A stretch of DNA of 64,000 bases from Chitinophagaceae bacterium (GCA_016719015.1 JADKAZ010000002.1:434001-498000), one strand, 5' to 3'. Positions 35,411-45,565 are shown, counted from the stretch's first letter. The notes: generated from the sequence alone by a model not told the origin. A program made the numbers and translations.

Positions 35411-37327
35411 TCAGCTTACGACTGCTTCTTCTCCGTATATCTGGTTTTTAAATTTTAAAGATGGAGAAGGAATAAAAGTTCCGATGCCCAATGCCTCCCA
35501 TTTATTATCTACTGACTTAATGGTATCGTCATCAGCCACTATAATATTGGGCCAATCCCGGTGGAAATTGTCAAACTCTTTTGTTTTTCTTGTACCATCA
35601 AATCCCATACAGGCGAAGTAACTCGATGATGTGTGTCGCTGGTAAAGATAGTTATCCCGTTTCGGGTCGAGATTATTGCAGAATCGCCATAAAGCTGTTG
35701 TTAAATCATTGGCATCTACGGTATGCTCAACGTATAGTATCATTTTAATTCCTTCCACTTCTTTCAAGCTGCAGATTTGCTCATGCAGTTCTTTTATATG
35801 TCCTACCCTGTTTTTTTGAACAGATACAACGATGCAGGCGATATCTTTTTTCAGCAAAGAATCATTGATGATTTTTACCTCAGGAAATTTTTCTGTGAGA
35901 ACAGCAGCAATAGTCAAATGGTAATTGTTTGGTACAGATAGATAATTGTCATCCCTTTCTTCTTCCTGTTTTGCTGTTCCATCAATACACATTTTTCCAC
36001 CGAAGCCTAATTTGCTGCAACTATGATCCAGCACATCCATCGGGCCTGTGGAAAAATAAATATCAGTGGCCGGATTTAAATTTTTGAAAACATACTTTGC
36101 CAGTTCCTCGTATTGCTGAATGACTACTCCTTCATCAGCCAGCACTAATACTTTATTAAACATCATTTGCCCGGCTCCCCACATGGCATTCATCACTTTT
36201 TGCCCCTGCCCTGCATATTCCTTTTTGATTTTTGTAATAACAAGATTATGAAAAACTCCTTCCACCGGCATATCCATGTCCACAATTTCAGGCACCATCG
36301 TCATTTTAATTGGTGCTAAGAAAATTCTTTCCGTTGCTTTTCCCAGCCAGGCATCTTCCTGAGGTGGAATGCCAACAATAGTAGCCGGATACACGGCATT
36401 TTTTTTATGTGTGATAGCAGTAATATGAAATTTAGGATACCAGTCAGGTAATGAATAATAACCCGTATGGTCGCCAAAAGGCCCTTCCCATATCAATTCG
36501 TCGTTTGGATCCACGTATCCTTCAATAATAAAATCTGCATCCGCCGGTACTTCCACATCAGGTTGTGAAATACATTTGACCAACTCCACTTTCTTCTTTC
36601 TAAGAAAACCTGCCAGCATGTATTCATCCACATTTTCCGGCAAAGGTGCTGTAGCAGAATAAGCATACACAGGATCGCCACCCAGTGCAACAGCGACGGG
36701 CATCCTTTTATTCAATTTTTTATATTCAGCAAAATGTTTCGCAGAAACTTTATGCTTATGCCAATGCATGCCTGTAAGTGTTGGTCCAAACACCTGCATC
36801 CGATACATACCCACATTACGGGAATTGGTATTGGGGTCTTTTGTGTGTATAATTGGTAATGTTACAAATGGTCCACCATCTTTTGGCCAGCAGGTGATAA
36901 CAGGTAATTTTGTTATATCCGGTTCAGTCATTACCACTTCCTGGCATTCGCCTCTCCCACTTTTTACTTTTGGCATCCAGCTTGCAAATTGGCCCAACTT
37001 AGGGAGAAGCTTTAGTTTATCCAATATTCCTTCTTTGGGCGATGCCAAAAGTTTGAACAGATCCTCTATTTCCCTGGCAGTATCATCAAGACTATTTACA
37101 CCCAATGCCAGACACATTCTCTTTTCACTACCATAGGCATTCATCAAAACAGGGAAATCATAACCGGTATTTTCAAATAGAATTGCTTTACCACCGTTTC
37201 CAGATTTACTTACCCGGTCAGTGATTTCTGCTATTTCAAGTTTGGGATTGACGTACGTTTTTATGCGAACCAGTTCTCCGGCTTTTTCCAATGCATCGAT
37301 AAAATGCTGCTGACTTTTCCAGGCCAT
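35411..37327 (-). CDS. UbiD family decarboxylase
   Basis: 638 residues from the ATG at 37327 (MAWKSQQHFIDALEKAGEL). prFMN-dependent decarboxylase; in quinone synthesis it removes the aromatic carboxylate. Family features: NVGMYRMQVFGPTLTGMHWH, the metal/prFMN site around GYVDPNDELIWEGPFGDHTG (the E.GD catalytic segment) and GIPPQEDAWLGKATERIFL. At ~640 residues it is the long Bacteroidota form with an extended C-terminus (YQRHTSSSYFACMGFDGTRK). Menaquinone synthesis is the likely use, but no other men or UbiX gene is adjacent. Three more upstream codons groups to 37363 look non-coding. Confidence 0.88.
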   Translation of the reverse strand: MAWKSQQHFIDALEKAGELVRIKTYVNPKLEIAEITDRVSKSGNGGKAILFENTGYDFPVLMNAYGSEKRMCLALGVNSLDDTAREIEDLFKLLASPKEGILDKLKLLPKLGQFASWMPKVKSGRGECQEVVMTEPDITKLPVITCWPKDGGPFVTLPIIHTKDPNTNSRNVGMYRMQVFGPTLTGMHWHKHKVSAKHFAEYKKLNKRMPVAVALGGDPVYAYSATAPLPENVDEYMLAGFLRKKKVELVKCISQPDVEVPADADFIIEGYVDPNDELIWEGPFGDHTGYYSLPDWYPKFHITAITHKKNAVYPATIVGIPPQEDAWLGKATERIFLAPIKMTMVPEIVDMDMPVEGVFHNLVITKIKKEYAGQGQKVMNAMWGAGQMMFNKVLVLADEGVVIQQYEELAKYVFKNLNPATDIYFSTGPMDVLDHSCSKLGFGGKMCIDGTAKQEEERDDNYLSVPNNYHLTIAAVLTEKFPEVKIINDSLLKKDIACIVVSVQKNRVGHIKELHEQICSLKEVEGIKMILYVEHTVDANDLTTALWRFCNNLDPKRDNYLYQRHTSSSYFACMGFDGTRKTKEFDNFHRDWPNIIVADDDTIKSVDNKWEALGIGTFIPSPSLKFKNQIYGEEAVVS

Positions 37328-37408
37328 GATAATTATAAACCCTATTGCTTTATGGGTTTGCAAATGTACAACACTACCTGAGAGGAAATGTTTAAATGAA
37401 AAGGATGG

Positions 37409-38263
37409 TCAATATACATTGACGGGGCAACCTGTCTGGCTTTTGCGTCCCCCTCCATTATTACCACCACTGGTGCCTAGCCGATAAGTAAGATGTAGTC
37501 CGGCAAAGTAGTAATAGTCCTTAGCTTTAGGGCTGCCTCTTTGTGCACCTTTTGACGGGTACGCTAAAACTCCACCGGGAATTTCATCACCCCGATATGA
37601 CATATCTACTGCTAATTGCCCTTTTGCTGCTAATAAATCTGAAGGGTCTGCATAGTTTGTACTTACATCATCCAGGTAATCTGTAAAAAGATATCGTAAA
37701 CCCAACTCAATGCCAACCCTTAAGTTATCATTGATGGCAAACTTTATACCGCCACCTACTGGAATGGCTAGTTGTGTTAGGTTATATGGTTTAGGATAAC
37801 CAGCAAGCCCCTGCCCTTCGGTACTTAATGGTTTCAGAAAAGTTTTTTGCCCATTGTTGTCGTAGTCATAAGGATTGAATTTATATACAGCCAGCCCTGC
37901 AAAAGCATACGGCGTGTAACGGCTTTCATTCAGATTCAACAGGTTATATTCACCAAGGGCACTGAATTCAAGAATTGTTGTTTCAAAGGATAAATTACGG
38001 AGCCTGAGATCAGCTTTATTGCTATATCTGTCTGTACCGCCAACAATAGTATAAGTGACACCTGTTCTTACCATCAGGTGATCGGTTAATTCATAGTTGA
38101 GGGTGAAACCAATGGCACCATTAGTAACTTTCTTTGGAAATATTTTATCCGTAAGGTCGCCATTATAAGCTGCTGCTGCTCCAAATAAACCAACATGAAT
38201 TCGTTGTGTCATTGCTGAAGATGACAGTATAAGAAAGAAAATAAGTGATCGTACCTTTTTCAT
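37409..38263 (-). CDS. Outer-membrane beta-barrel, DUF6089/PorG-like (copy 1)
   Basis: 284 residues with a signal peptide (VRSLIFFLILSSSAMTQ). Beta-barrel sequence with the set typical of this group: AAAYNGDLTDKIFPKK, SRYTPYAFAGLAVYKFNPY, YLKPLSTEGQGL-like (here FLKPLSTEGQGLAGYPKPYN), LTQLAIPVGGGIKFAI, ELGLRYLFTDYLDDVSTNYA and YYYFAGLHLTYRLG. The relation to PorG, an outer-membrane part of type IX secretion, is suggested by these motifs but not proved. A paralogue lies 91 bp upstream on the same strand. A -7 box (minus TAAATTTG, plus 38288-38295) precedes it, so it may be expressed separately. Confidence 0.78.
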   Translation of the reverse strand: MKKVRSLIFFLILSSSAMTQRIHVGLFGAAAAYNGDLTDKIFPKKVTNGAIGFTLNYELTDHLMVRTGVTYTIVGGTDRYSNKADLRLRNLSFETTILEFSALGEYNLLNLNESRYTPYAFAGLAVYKFNPYDYDNNGQKTFLKPLSTEGQGLAGYPKPYNLTQLAIPVGGGIKFAINDNLRVGIELGLRYLFTDYLDDVSTNYADPSDLLAAKGQLAVDMSYRGDEIPGGVLAYPSKGAQRGSPKAKDYYYFAGLHLTYRLGTSGGNNGGGRKSQTGCPVNVY

Positions 38264-38354
38264 TTTGCTATTATTCTACCCTGTTTGCAAATTTAGGGCC
38301 GCAAAATGTTTTGTTTTTGCAGAACAATGAAAAAACGGAATTAATGAAAAAAAA

Positions 38355-39245
38355 TCAATAATTGATATTCCGGGGACAGCGTTGACCAGCAACAGCCTTA
38401 TTATTTCTAAAAATTGAAAAGATGCCACTCAAATTATTGAGTTTCATTTCCATCGTAAGACCAAAAAAATAATACCAATCCATTTCAGAGGGGGTGCCCC
38501 TTTGATCCCCGTGATCGGGAAAAATTGTTCTGCCTCCGGGAATTTCGTCAGCACGGTAAGCCAGCTCCACTGCTTTGTTACCTTTTTCCTGTTGCAAAAT
38601 AGCACCGTCTACATAACTGCTGCTTACATCATCTATATAATCTGTAAATGATTTCCGCTGGTTCAATTCAATACCGATACTAAAGCCATCAGTTACTTTG
38701 AATTTTGCACCGCCACCAAAGGACAAAGCAAGTTGTGTCAGGTTGTAAGGTTTCCTATCCCTGAACTGGGGTAACCCCTGGCCCTCAGTACTTAATGGTT
38801 TCAGGTATGTTTTGGTTCCATATTTATCGTAGGTCCAGGGATTGAAATGAAAAAGGGCAACTCCTCCATAGAAATAAGGCGTAAAGCGACTCGTGGAAAA
38901 ATCAAGCACGGATACTTCCAAAGCTAAATGAACCTCTTTTACAGATGTAGTAAAACTGAGATTACGGGATTTCAGGTCATCCCTGTTCCATTTGTCGGCT
39001 GCTTCAATTTTCCCTATGTTCATTCCACCCCGCAAAGCGAACCATCGGTTTAAGGGTTTACTAATAGTAATACCAGCTGCAAAATTGGAATGTTTGAATG
39101 TAAAGCTATTAGGATTTAAATCGCCCTGGTAATTAATAGCTCCTGTAAAAAGGGATATTGAAGCGGCCTTATCAGACTCCTGTGCATGGGCATAATAGAA
39201 AAAAATGCACAACAATGTAACAGAGAGCACCCTGAGTGGTTTCAT
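38355..39245 (-). CDS. Outer-membrane beta-barrel, DUF6089/PorG-like (copy 2)
   Basis: 296 residues, signal peptide RVLSVTLLCIFFYYAHAQ. Clear paralogue of the gene at 37409-38263: TGAINYQGDLNPNSFTFKHS, TSRFTPYFYGGVALFHFNPW, YLKPLSTEGQGLPQFRDRKP, YNLTQLALSFGGGAKFKVTD, FTDYIDDVSSSYVDG and DWYYFFGLTMEMKL. Both copies share the RADEIPGG/RGDEIPGG loop and end in a short Cys-Pro-containing tail. Tandem duplication is likely. If the family is PorG-like, one copy may serve type IX secretion and the other may have diverged. Confidence 0.78.
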   Translation of the reverse strand: MKPLRVLSVTLLCIFFYYAHAQESDKAASISLFTGAINYQGDLNPNSFTFKHSNFAAGITISKPLNRWFALRGGMNIGKIEAADKWNRDDLKSRNLSFTTSVKEVHLALEVSVLDFSTSRFTPYFYGGVALFHFNPWTYDKYGTKTYLKPLSTEGQGLPQFRDRKPYNLTQLALSFGGGAKFKVTDGFSIGIELNQRKSFTDYIDDVSSSYVDGAILQQEKGNKAVELAYRADEIPGGRTIFPDHGDQRGTPSEMDWYYFFGLTMEMKLNNLSGIFSIFRNNKAVAGQRCPRNINY

Positions 39246-39385
39246 TGGGATTGGATTTTTAAAATATCGGACTACAGCCTATTAACGATCCACTGGCTGG
39301 AATCGTATCCAATCCTTTCCTTTTTTTCTAAAGATCCCCACCCTACTGATGAGATCCTTGATGGCTTATCACTGGAATATAAAAT

Positions 39386-39413
39386 AAAAGCTGTTGCTTT
39401 CGCAACAGCTTTT
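39386..39413. terminator. Strong intrinsic terminator of the OmpA gene
   Basis: Perfect 12-bp stem AAAAGCTGTTGC (39386-39397), loop TTTC, GCAACAGCTTTT (39402-39413). It lies 21 bp beyond the OmpA stop at 39435; A/T tracts on both sides allow it to work in either direction. Confidence 0.78.
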
Positions 39414-39434
39414 AAAAAATGGACAATTATTTAT

Positions 39435-40808
39435 TTATTGAAAATAGCTTAATAATAATTCAACACGGCGGTTTTTCTGGCGTCCGGCAGCAGTTTTATT
39501 ATCTGCAATTGGTTCCAGTTCTCCATGTCCCGCAGATCTGATGCGGCTTTCATCAATTCCTTTACTTACAAAATATTCCTTAACTGAAGCGGATCGGTTA
39601 TCACTTAATGTCTGGTTCATCTCTTCGCTGCCTACATAATCGGTATGACCATCAATATTCAGCTTCATTTCAGGATTTTCCTGAAGAATTTTTGCCACTT
39701 CGTTTAATCCTTTATATGAGCTGGTTTGCAATTTTGCACTGCCTGTAACAAATAGAATATTCTTCGCTGCTATACTTACTTTCTTCTTTACTTCTTCTGG
39801 TATTGCAGGGCAACCCTGGTTTTCTCTTACACCAGCCAGATTGGGACACTTGTCTTCTTCATCATTGATGCCATCACCATCTGTATCGGGAATCGGACAA
39901 CCCTGGTAACGGGCCAGACCAAACACGGTTGGGCATTTGTCTTCTTCATCATTAATACCATCTTTATCTGTATCCGGTATTGGACAACCTTCATATCGTG
40001 CCACACCTTTTACATCCGGGCATTTGTCGTTTTTATCTGCAATACCATCTCCATCCCTGTCAGGGCAACCTTTTAATGAGGCTGGACCTGCAGCATCTGG
40101 ACATTCGTCATCTTTATCAGCAATACCATCACCATCTCTATCCGGGCAACCCTGCAAAGCCGCAAGACCGGCTTGATCAGGACAAGCATCGATATTATCT
40201 GGTACACCATCATTATCCCTGTCAGCTACAACAGGTATTTCTGCTTTTTTCTTAGCCCATAATGATTTAGTTATACCAAATGAATAAAACATATTATGCG
40301 GTAAGTCCTTTTCATCAAAACTATAACGATAATTAGCCTGTGCAATTAAATACAACTCACTTTTCAAATTGATTTGAATACCTGCTCCGAGTGGTGCATA
40401 AGGCTCCCACCTGTTTTCACGGTAATTGCCAATACCAATTCCGGCAGAAAGAAAAGGGTTGAAGAACTTTTCATCTCTGAAGGCTTTTGCATGTAACGAA
40501 GCTTCTGCTTCACTGCTCATCCTGTTCGAAGAGATAATATCGTTTTGGTTTTTATTGGAAAATATACCGTTGTAGCGTAACGAATAATCAAGTTTGCTGC
40601 TAATACCTCTCCAATACATTAATGAAAAACCATAAACTGAATCTTTCCTGGGAAAAGAAGGGCTAAAATCTACAAGATTATAAGACATCCCGATATTGGG
40701 TCTTTTTTTTACAGGTTGGGGATGTTTTGTTTCCTGGGTGGAACCGGTTACTGTCTGCGTAAGGATAAATAAACCAAGAAGCACCTTTTTAAAAGTGTGT
40801 GTTGCCAT
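39435..40808 (-). CDS. OmpA family protein with five TSP type-3 repeats
   Basis: 457 residues. Signal peptide (LLGLFILTQTVTGSTQ); an N-terminal outer-membrane beta-barrel (about 40-185); five thrombospondin type-3 calcium-binding repeats (196-335) as a stiff stalk; and a C-terminal OmpA peptidoglycan-binding domain (about 345-455) with LNIDGHTDYVGSEEMNQTLS, NRSASVKEYFVSKGID and GRQKNRRVELLL. It ties the outer membrane to the cell wall. Monocistronic with its own terminator. Confidence 0.92.
   Translation of the reverse strand: MATHTFKKVLLGLFILTQTVTGSTQETKHPQPVKKRPNIGMSYNLVDFSPSFPRKDSVYGFSLMYWRGISSKLDYSLRYNGIFSNKNQNDIISSNRMSSEAEASLHAKAFRDEKFFNPFLSAGIGIGNYRENRWEPYAPLGAGIQINLKSELYLIAQANYRYSFDEKDLPHNMFYSFGITKSLWAKKKAEIPVVADRDNDGVPDNIDACPDQAGLAALQGCPDRDGDGIADKDDECPDAAGPASLKGCPDRDGDGIADKNDKCPDVKGVARYEGCPIPDTDKDGINDEEDKCPTVFGLARYQGCPIPDTDGDGINDEEDKCPNLAGVRENQGCPAIPEEVKKKVSIAAKNILFVTGSAKLQTSSYKGLNEVAKILQENPEMKLNIDGHTDYVGSEEMNQTLSDNRSASVKEYFVSKGIDESRIRSAGHGELEPIADNKTAAGRQKNRRVELLLSYFQ
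39804..40223 (-). repeat. Tandem TSP3 repeats inside the OmpA gene
   Basis: Five copies of about 78-87 bp encode units such as DRDGDGIADKDDECPDAAG. The Asp residues at DxDxDGxxDxxD positions bind calcium and the paired Cys of CP...GC form staples. Copies 2 and 3 are nearly identical in DNA, as are copies 4 and 5. Confidence 0.88.
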
Positions 40809-41025
40809 AGCAATTTTTTTTGTTGAAAAATTTAAATATATAAAAAGAGCAAGACTGTCCTTTAGGGAGTCAGGTTGCTTTGAGAGATGCCTAAAGAATA
40901 TTATTTAGAAAAACTTGTCGAAATAAGCATAAGTAGTTTTTATTAAAAATAAAAGAGAGGATTGTTGCAATTCGTCCCCACATTCCACTGCATGAAAAGA
41001 ACATGCCAGAATTTTTACAGTAGTA

Positions 41026-42063
41026 TTAGTACGTAGAGGGTTTTTGAAAAACGCCGGTATAAGCAATCCCCAGACCGGGTTTATCCGAATAACTTATTCT
41101 TCCAAAATCATATTGCAATCCTGTAGCAACATCTTCTTCTAACAGAAGAGGTCCGTCCATATCTACATGATCAATAAATGGTAGCAGATGGGCTATTGCG
41201 GAGGAGCCAACAGTAGATTCATTCATACATCCGACCATGACTTTCATTCCCAGTTCTTTGGCTTTACTAATCATGCGCCGGGCAGGAGTAATTCCGCTGC
41301 ATTTAGTAAGTTTAATATTAATGCCGTGAAAATATTGTTGACATTTTTCTACATCGTTCTCAGCAACACATGACTCATCGGCATACAATGGTAAAGAAGA
41401 TTCTTTGTAAAGAGTTTTCATTCCTTCCCAATTATCTTTTGCGAGCGGCTGTTCAACAAGTTCCACTCCTAAATCTTTCAATTGTGGAATTAGATTCATC
41501 GCCGTTTCAAGATCCCATGCAGCATTTGCGTCTACCCTCAGCGTAGCATCTGTTTGCTTTCGCAATGCTTTTACGATTGAAATATCATCAGCTGTGCCAA
41601 CTTTTATTTTATAAATAGGCCATGGCAATTCTTTCATCTTGGCTACCATTTTTTCAATAGTGTCAATGCCAATAGTGTAGTCGCAAATCGGATTATTTAA
41701 AATATTGCCACCCCAAAGCTCATAGAGCTTTTTCTTTTTTAGTTTTCCATAGATGTCCCAGGCTGCTATATCTAAAGCACAAACCAAAAACGGATTTTGA
41801 GGCAGTAAATGATGCAGATAATGCCAGTAGCGTTCAGGATCTGTGAAAGCAAATTTTTCAATCATTACTTTTTTTGCTTCAAGGTCTTCAATCATTTTTT
41901 CCAATGGAATATTGTAGTAAGCTATTGCCGGGGCTTCCCCATAGCCTTTGATACCGAAATGCTCCAATTCAACAATTAATGTTGGCTGATGTGTTTTGGT
42001 TCCTTTGGAAATAGTAAAAGGATGGCGAAATTTTAAATGGTAAGGCCAGTATTGAACTTTCAT
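41026..42063 (-). CDS. Dipeptide epimerase of the enolase superfamily (L-Ala-D/L-Glu epimerase-like)
   Basis: 345 residues. N-terminal capping domain (LKFRHPFTISKGTKTHQPTL) and TIM barrel with the muconate-lactonizing-type catalytic set: Lys in YKIKVGTADD, metal ligands Asp in VDANAAWDLE, Glu in LVEQPLAKDN and Asp in LYADESCV, and the second Lys in NIKLTKCSG. It probably epimerises L-Ala-D-Glu from recycled peptidoglycan; related enzymes handle other dipeptides, so specificity is inferred. Single gene between OmpA and malQ. Confidence 0.85.
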   Translation of the reverse strand: MKVQYWPYHLKFRHPFTISKGTKTHQPTLIVELEHFGIKGYGEAPAIAYYNIPLEKMIEDLEAKKVMIEKFAFTDPERYWHYLHHLLPQNPFLVCALDIAAWDIYGKLKKKKLYELWGGNILNNPICDYTIGIDTIEKMVAKMKELPWPIYKIKVGTADDISIVKALRKQTDATLRVDANAAWDLETAMNLIPQLKDLGVELVEQPLAKDNWEGMKTLYKESSLPLYADESCVAENDVEKCQQYFHGINIKLTKCSGITPARRMISKAKELGMKVMVGCMNESTVGSSAIAHLLPFIDHVDMDGPLLLEEDVATGLQYDFGRISYSDKPGLGIAYTGVFQKPSTY

Positions 42064-42148
42064 ACTATAATTATGCGGATGCTTTATTGCGAAGTAACAA
42101 TAAAAAACGATTAATAATCAAGTTATGAGAAAGTCTGATTTTCTACTA

Positions 42149-44848
42149 TTATCCTCTTCCGCTATGCTTTATATATCCGCTTAGTTCCTCATTAAATTCT
42201 TTTTCTTTAATAAGATCTTCCAGCGGAATATGCATACGGTATTGCCAGTAATGTTTGGGGTTAGCCGGATTATTGATTCTCTCCTCATGGGGATTTTCCC
42301 GGCGAAGGGTTTCACTCATACCTAAGATATCCTGCATTTGAAAAATACTCCACATAGCAGGTGAATATAGATGTTGCAATACAACAGCCCTGTTGATCCA
42401 CGATTCGCAATAATAGGGAGCATCACCCCATTGCCCGAGCACCTGGTTGTAAAAAAGTTGTGTCTTCTCCCTGTTTTCTTCCCACCAACCTCTTATTGTA
42501 CTCATATCATGGGTCGAAGGAGTTATCACCGACATGTAGGGAGCATCATTGGGATGGAAAAATTCTTTCTTCGGATCTTTGGGCATCCGTTGAATTTCCA
42601 AACTCAGAATACCGAGTTGATTCATTACGTCAGGTACACAATGTGGTACCATGCCAAGGTCCTCACCACAAACAAGCATATTGGTTGATGCCTTTAGTTT
42701 GGGAAGTTTATGCATGGCTTCTTTAAACCAGAAATCATCCTGGCGGCGATAGAAATAATTAATGTAAAGTGCTTTTAGTTTTTCCTGCAGATGCGGTAGC
42801 AGGTGCCTGAAGGAAGTTGTTTTTTCCATGGAGATGCGGAAATGGAATTCCTCTCCCGGTGAGTCTACTTCTTCAAATAAGATAACATTTGTGATAAGAT
42901 CAAACAAGCCCAATTTCAGCTTTTCATTTTCTTCTGACTCTTCCAGGGAAGCGAAATACTCTTCCACTTGTTTTTGGGTTTGGTATTCCAACTCGAGGTC
43001 ATAGCCTCCCGTTTCATTAGCTATGAGAAATTTTTCTTTTACATGTTCTGCATTGTCCCCCAAAATTTCCTGCAAAACTTCATCTGTAATAAAGGGGCGG
43101 CAATACCGCTTGTAATCGAACCATATCCCATTCTCGCCAAATTCATTAATATGAACAGGTATGCAAGGAACAAACCGGCCCATGATTCCCTGCACTGCAT
43201 TGGCTGGAATACTCCAGATCCTAAAAAAACCAAGTATGTGATCGATACGGAAAGCATCAAAGTAATTGCTCATTTGTTCAAACCGTTGTTTCCACCAGGC
43301 AAAACCATCTTCCTGCATCTTTTTCCAGTTGTAGGTAGGGAATCCCCAGTTTTGGCCGACTGCTGTAAAATCATCTGGTGGGGCGCCAGCTTGCCAGCAC
43401 ATGTTGTACATTTCCGGCGATACCCATGCATCACAACTGTTTCTTGAAATGCCAATGGGAATATCACCTTTCAGCACCACGCCTTTTTTATGGGCATAAT
43501 CCACCGCTTCTTTGAGTTGTAGATGCAGGTGGTACTGGTTGAAATAACAGAAGCCAATTTCCTTAAACGCAGTAGATTTTGAAGAACATAATTTGTTAAT
43601 CTGGGCTTTGTTATAAATGCCATTTGTTTTCCATTCTTCAAAATTGGAAGTACCATATTTATCCCTGAGATAACAAAAGGCTGCAAAGGACTCCAGCCAG
43701 TGTTTATTATGTTTGTAAAAATTTTTATAATCGTCTGATTCAAAACATTCTTCACCCATTACCTCATAAAGCTCTCTCAGTACAGAAAACTTGAATTTCA
43801 TCACCTCTTCATAATCAACCATCGCCAGTTCATTCAGTTGTTTCTGCTTCACTTTTAGTGAGCTAAGCTGGTCTGCATATTCCTTGCCGGCCACTTTAGC
43901 CAGGTTAATATATAAGGGGTGAAGGGCAAAAGCAGAAACGGCTGAATAGGGATAAGAATCGGTCCAGTCAAAATTTGACATGGTATCATTGACTGGTAGC
44001 AACTGGATTAGTCTCAATCCGGCTGTATTTGCCCAGTCAACCAATAATTTAATATCAGCAAACTCTCCTACTCCAAAACTGTTTTGGGTTCGCAAACTAA
44101 AGACCGGAATAGCCACACCAGAACCTTTCCATGTATTATTAGCGAGATGTACAAATCCATCATGAAGGATACTTATTTTCTTTTTAGAAGCATCGCTATA
44201 GAGCAACCTGTTGTCTCCTGTTTCATGTTGAACAAAAGATTTCTCTTTGACATTATAAATTCCATATTTATAAGCAACGGGAAATCCACTGTCAGACAAA
44301 TCAAGTTTAGCTGTCCACCAGTCACCATCACGACCTAAAAGCACTGGTTTTTCTTCTGACCAATCGCCCAATCGGTCACCACTTCCCAAGAGGCACACTA
44401 CTTCATTTTTTTTAAGCAACGGGGCCTTTACTTTAAAAATATGTGTAAAGGTTTTTTCTGAAATTATTTTTCCTTTTGTATGGTTCGCCTTCAACAATAC
44501 TTTATTAAAGGCATCTGAATAAAAAGCATTTTCATATTCGCCGGCATGGTTCCAGGTATCTATGACTTGTACTTCCTGAATATCTTTCCTCCTTATTTCC
44601 AGCTGTCGGTCATCACCCCATTCATACAGCCATTCACCATCTTCGTTCTTAAGGATATATTTGTACGAGATGCTTTTTTCGAGTTCTTTCTTTTTTATTT
44701 CAATAGAGCCAGACCAAAATTCATCATTCAGGTACTCAAGAGGAAGTGCTTTTGCCGGGTCATTGTTTCCAAGCTCTTCTATGTTACCCATTATAAGCAA
44801 CTGTTGGCCGAACAGGGTATGAAATCTAAGGTAAAACTGAAGGTTCAT
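42149..44848 (-). CDS. malQ: 4-alpha-glucanotransferase with two N-terminal starch-binding domains
   Basis: 899 residues, the long plant DPE2-like form. Two N-terminal CBM20 modules (about 1-120, FHTLFGQQLLIMGNIEELGN; and 125-250, VKAPLLKKNEVVCLLGSGD) precede a glycoside hydrolase family 77 domain. Catalytic segments: nucleophile Asp in AFRIDHILGFFRIW, acid/base Glu in LVCGEDLGMVP and Asp in TPSTHDMSTIRGWW. Transfers alpha-1,4-glucan segments between maltodextrins or glycogen. No other glycogen gene is adjacent. Start ATG at 44848 (MNLQFYLRFHTLFG). Confidence 0.92.
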   Translation of the reverse strand: MNLQFYLRFHTLFGQQLLIMGNIEELGNNDPAKALPLEYLNDEFWSGSIEIKKKELEKSISYKYILKNEDGEWLYEWGDDRQLEIRRKDIQEVQVIDTWNHAGEYENAFYSDAFNKVLLKANHTKGKIISEKTFTHIFKVKAPLLKKNEVVCLLGSGDRLGDWSEEKPVLLGRDGDWWTAKLDLSDSGFPVAYKYGIYNVKEKSFVQHETGDNRLLYSDASKKKISILHDGFVHLANNTWKGSGVAIPVFSLRTQNSFGVGEFADIKLLVDWANTAGLRLIQLLPVNDTMSNFDWTDSYPYSAVSAFALHPLYINLAKVAGKEYADQLSSLKVKQKQLNELAMVDYEEVMKFKFSVLRELYEVMGEECFESDDYKNFYKHNKHWLESFAAFCYLRDKYGTSNFEEWKTNGIYNKAQINKLCSSKSTAFKEIGFCYFNQYHLHLQLKEAVDYAHKKGVVLKGDIPIGISRNSCDAWVSPEMYNMCWQAGAPPDDFTAVGQNWGFPTYNWKKMQEDGFAWWKQRFEQMSNYFDAFRIDHILGFFRIWSIPANAVQGIMGRFVPCIPVHINEFGENGIWFDYKRYCRPFITDEVLQEILGDNAEHVKEKFLIANETGGYDLELEYQTQKQVEEYFASLEESEENEKLKLGLFDLITNVILFEEVDSPGEEFHFRISMEKTTSFRHLLPHLQEKLKALYINYFYRRQDDFWFKEAMHKLPKLKASTNMLVCGEDLGMVPHCVPDVMNQLGILSLEIQRMPKDPKKEFFHPNDAPYMSVITPSTHDMSTIRGWWEENREKTQLFYNQVLGQWGDAPYYCESWINRAVVLQHLYSPAMWSIFQMQDILGMSETLRRENPHEERINNPANPKHYWQYRMHIPLEDLIKEKEFNEELSGYIKHSGRG

Positions 44849-44979
44849 TGCAATCGTTAGTTCTGAATTAATGGCTTTGTTGGTTGTGTTTTAAGGACAC
44901 ATTACAACGAAAGTAGAAAAAAGTATGCAAGGTTCGTACTTTTATTTTCAAGAACCTTTAAAAAAAAGCCTACAAATGT

Positions 44980-45501
44980 ATGAGCATTAATTATAAACAA
45001 TGGCGGAGGGTTTTCCTGTTTTGCCTGGGTCTTTTCGCAGGCACGGCATTTTGTATGAAGTGGATGGAAGGGGATTTTGTCCAAAATGACCAGCTATTCA
45101 CCATTATAGGATTAGAAATTGGCTACAGCAGGGCAAAAGTTGCGGCCATTCTATCAGGGCTTTCTGAAGAAGTAAGAACTGTTCTTTGCTATCATCTGAA
45201 TTTCGATTTTGCTTTTATGGCCGGTGTATATCCGGGTATTGGGGCACTGTGCATGATGGCAAGGGCAAAATCGGGTGAAGTTGCGCTAAGGAGTATATTA
45301 TTGGCACTTGCGATTTTGCAAACAGTGGCTTTTGGATGTGATATAGCAGAGAACTGTTATTTGTTGAAATGGATAAAAAATCCGGTCATTGGAAATGATT
45401 TTGAGCTGTACCACTTAGTGGTAGCAGTAAAATGGGTGATTGCATTAACGGGTGCCCTGGTGGCAATTCCACTGGTATTTAGAAAAAGAAAGGATGTGTG
45501 A
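44980..45501 (+). CDS. Hypothetical four-helix membrane protein
   Basis: 173 residues, unrecognised. Four hydrophobic segments: VFLFCLGLFAGTAFCMKWM (about 11-29), AFMAGVYPGIGALCMMA (75-91), ILLALAILQTVAFGCDIAEN (104-123) and LVVAVKWVIALTGALVAIPL (146-166). Short basic tail RKRKDV. Divergent from malQ. No RBS-like sequence; probable inner-membrane protein of unknown role. Confidence 0.65.
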   Translation: MSINYKQWRRVFLFCLGLFAGTAFCMKWMEGDFVQNDQLFTIIGLEIGYSRAKVAAILSGLSEEVRTVLCYHLNFDFAFMAGVYPGIGALCMMARAKSGEVALRSILLALAILQTVAFGCDIAENCYLLKWIKNPVIGNDFELYHLVVAVKWVIALTGALVAIPLVFRKRKDV

Positions 45502-45565
45502 AAAAGTTGAAAACTATTTTTTTCATTAGCGAACGCAGCCTTATTTTTGCTAAAATTTTAAAGGA

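Noticed and set aside
39804..40223. Tandem DNA repeats as a CRISPR or satellite array
   Set aside because: They are in frame and encode calcium-binding TSP3 units of the OmpA protein.
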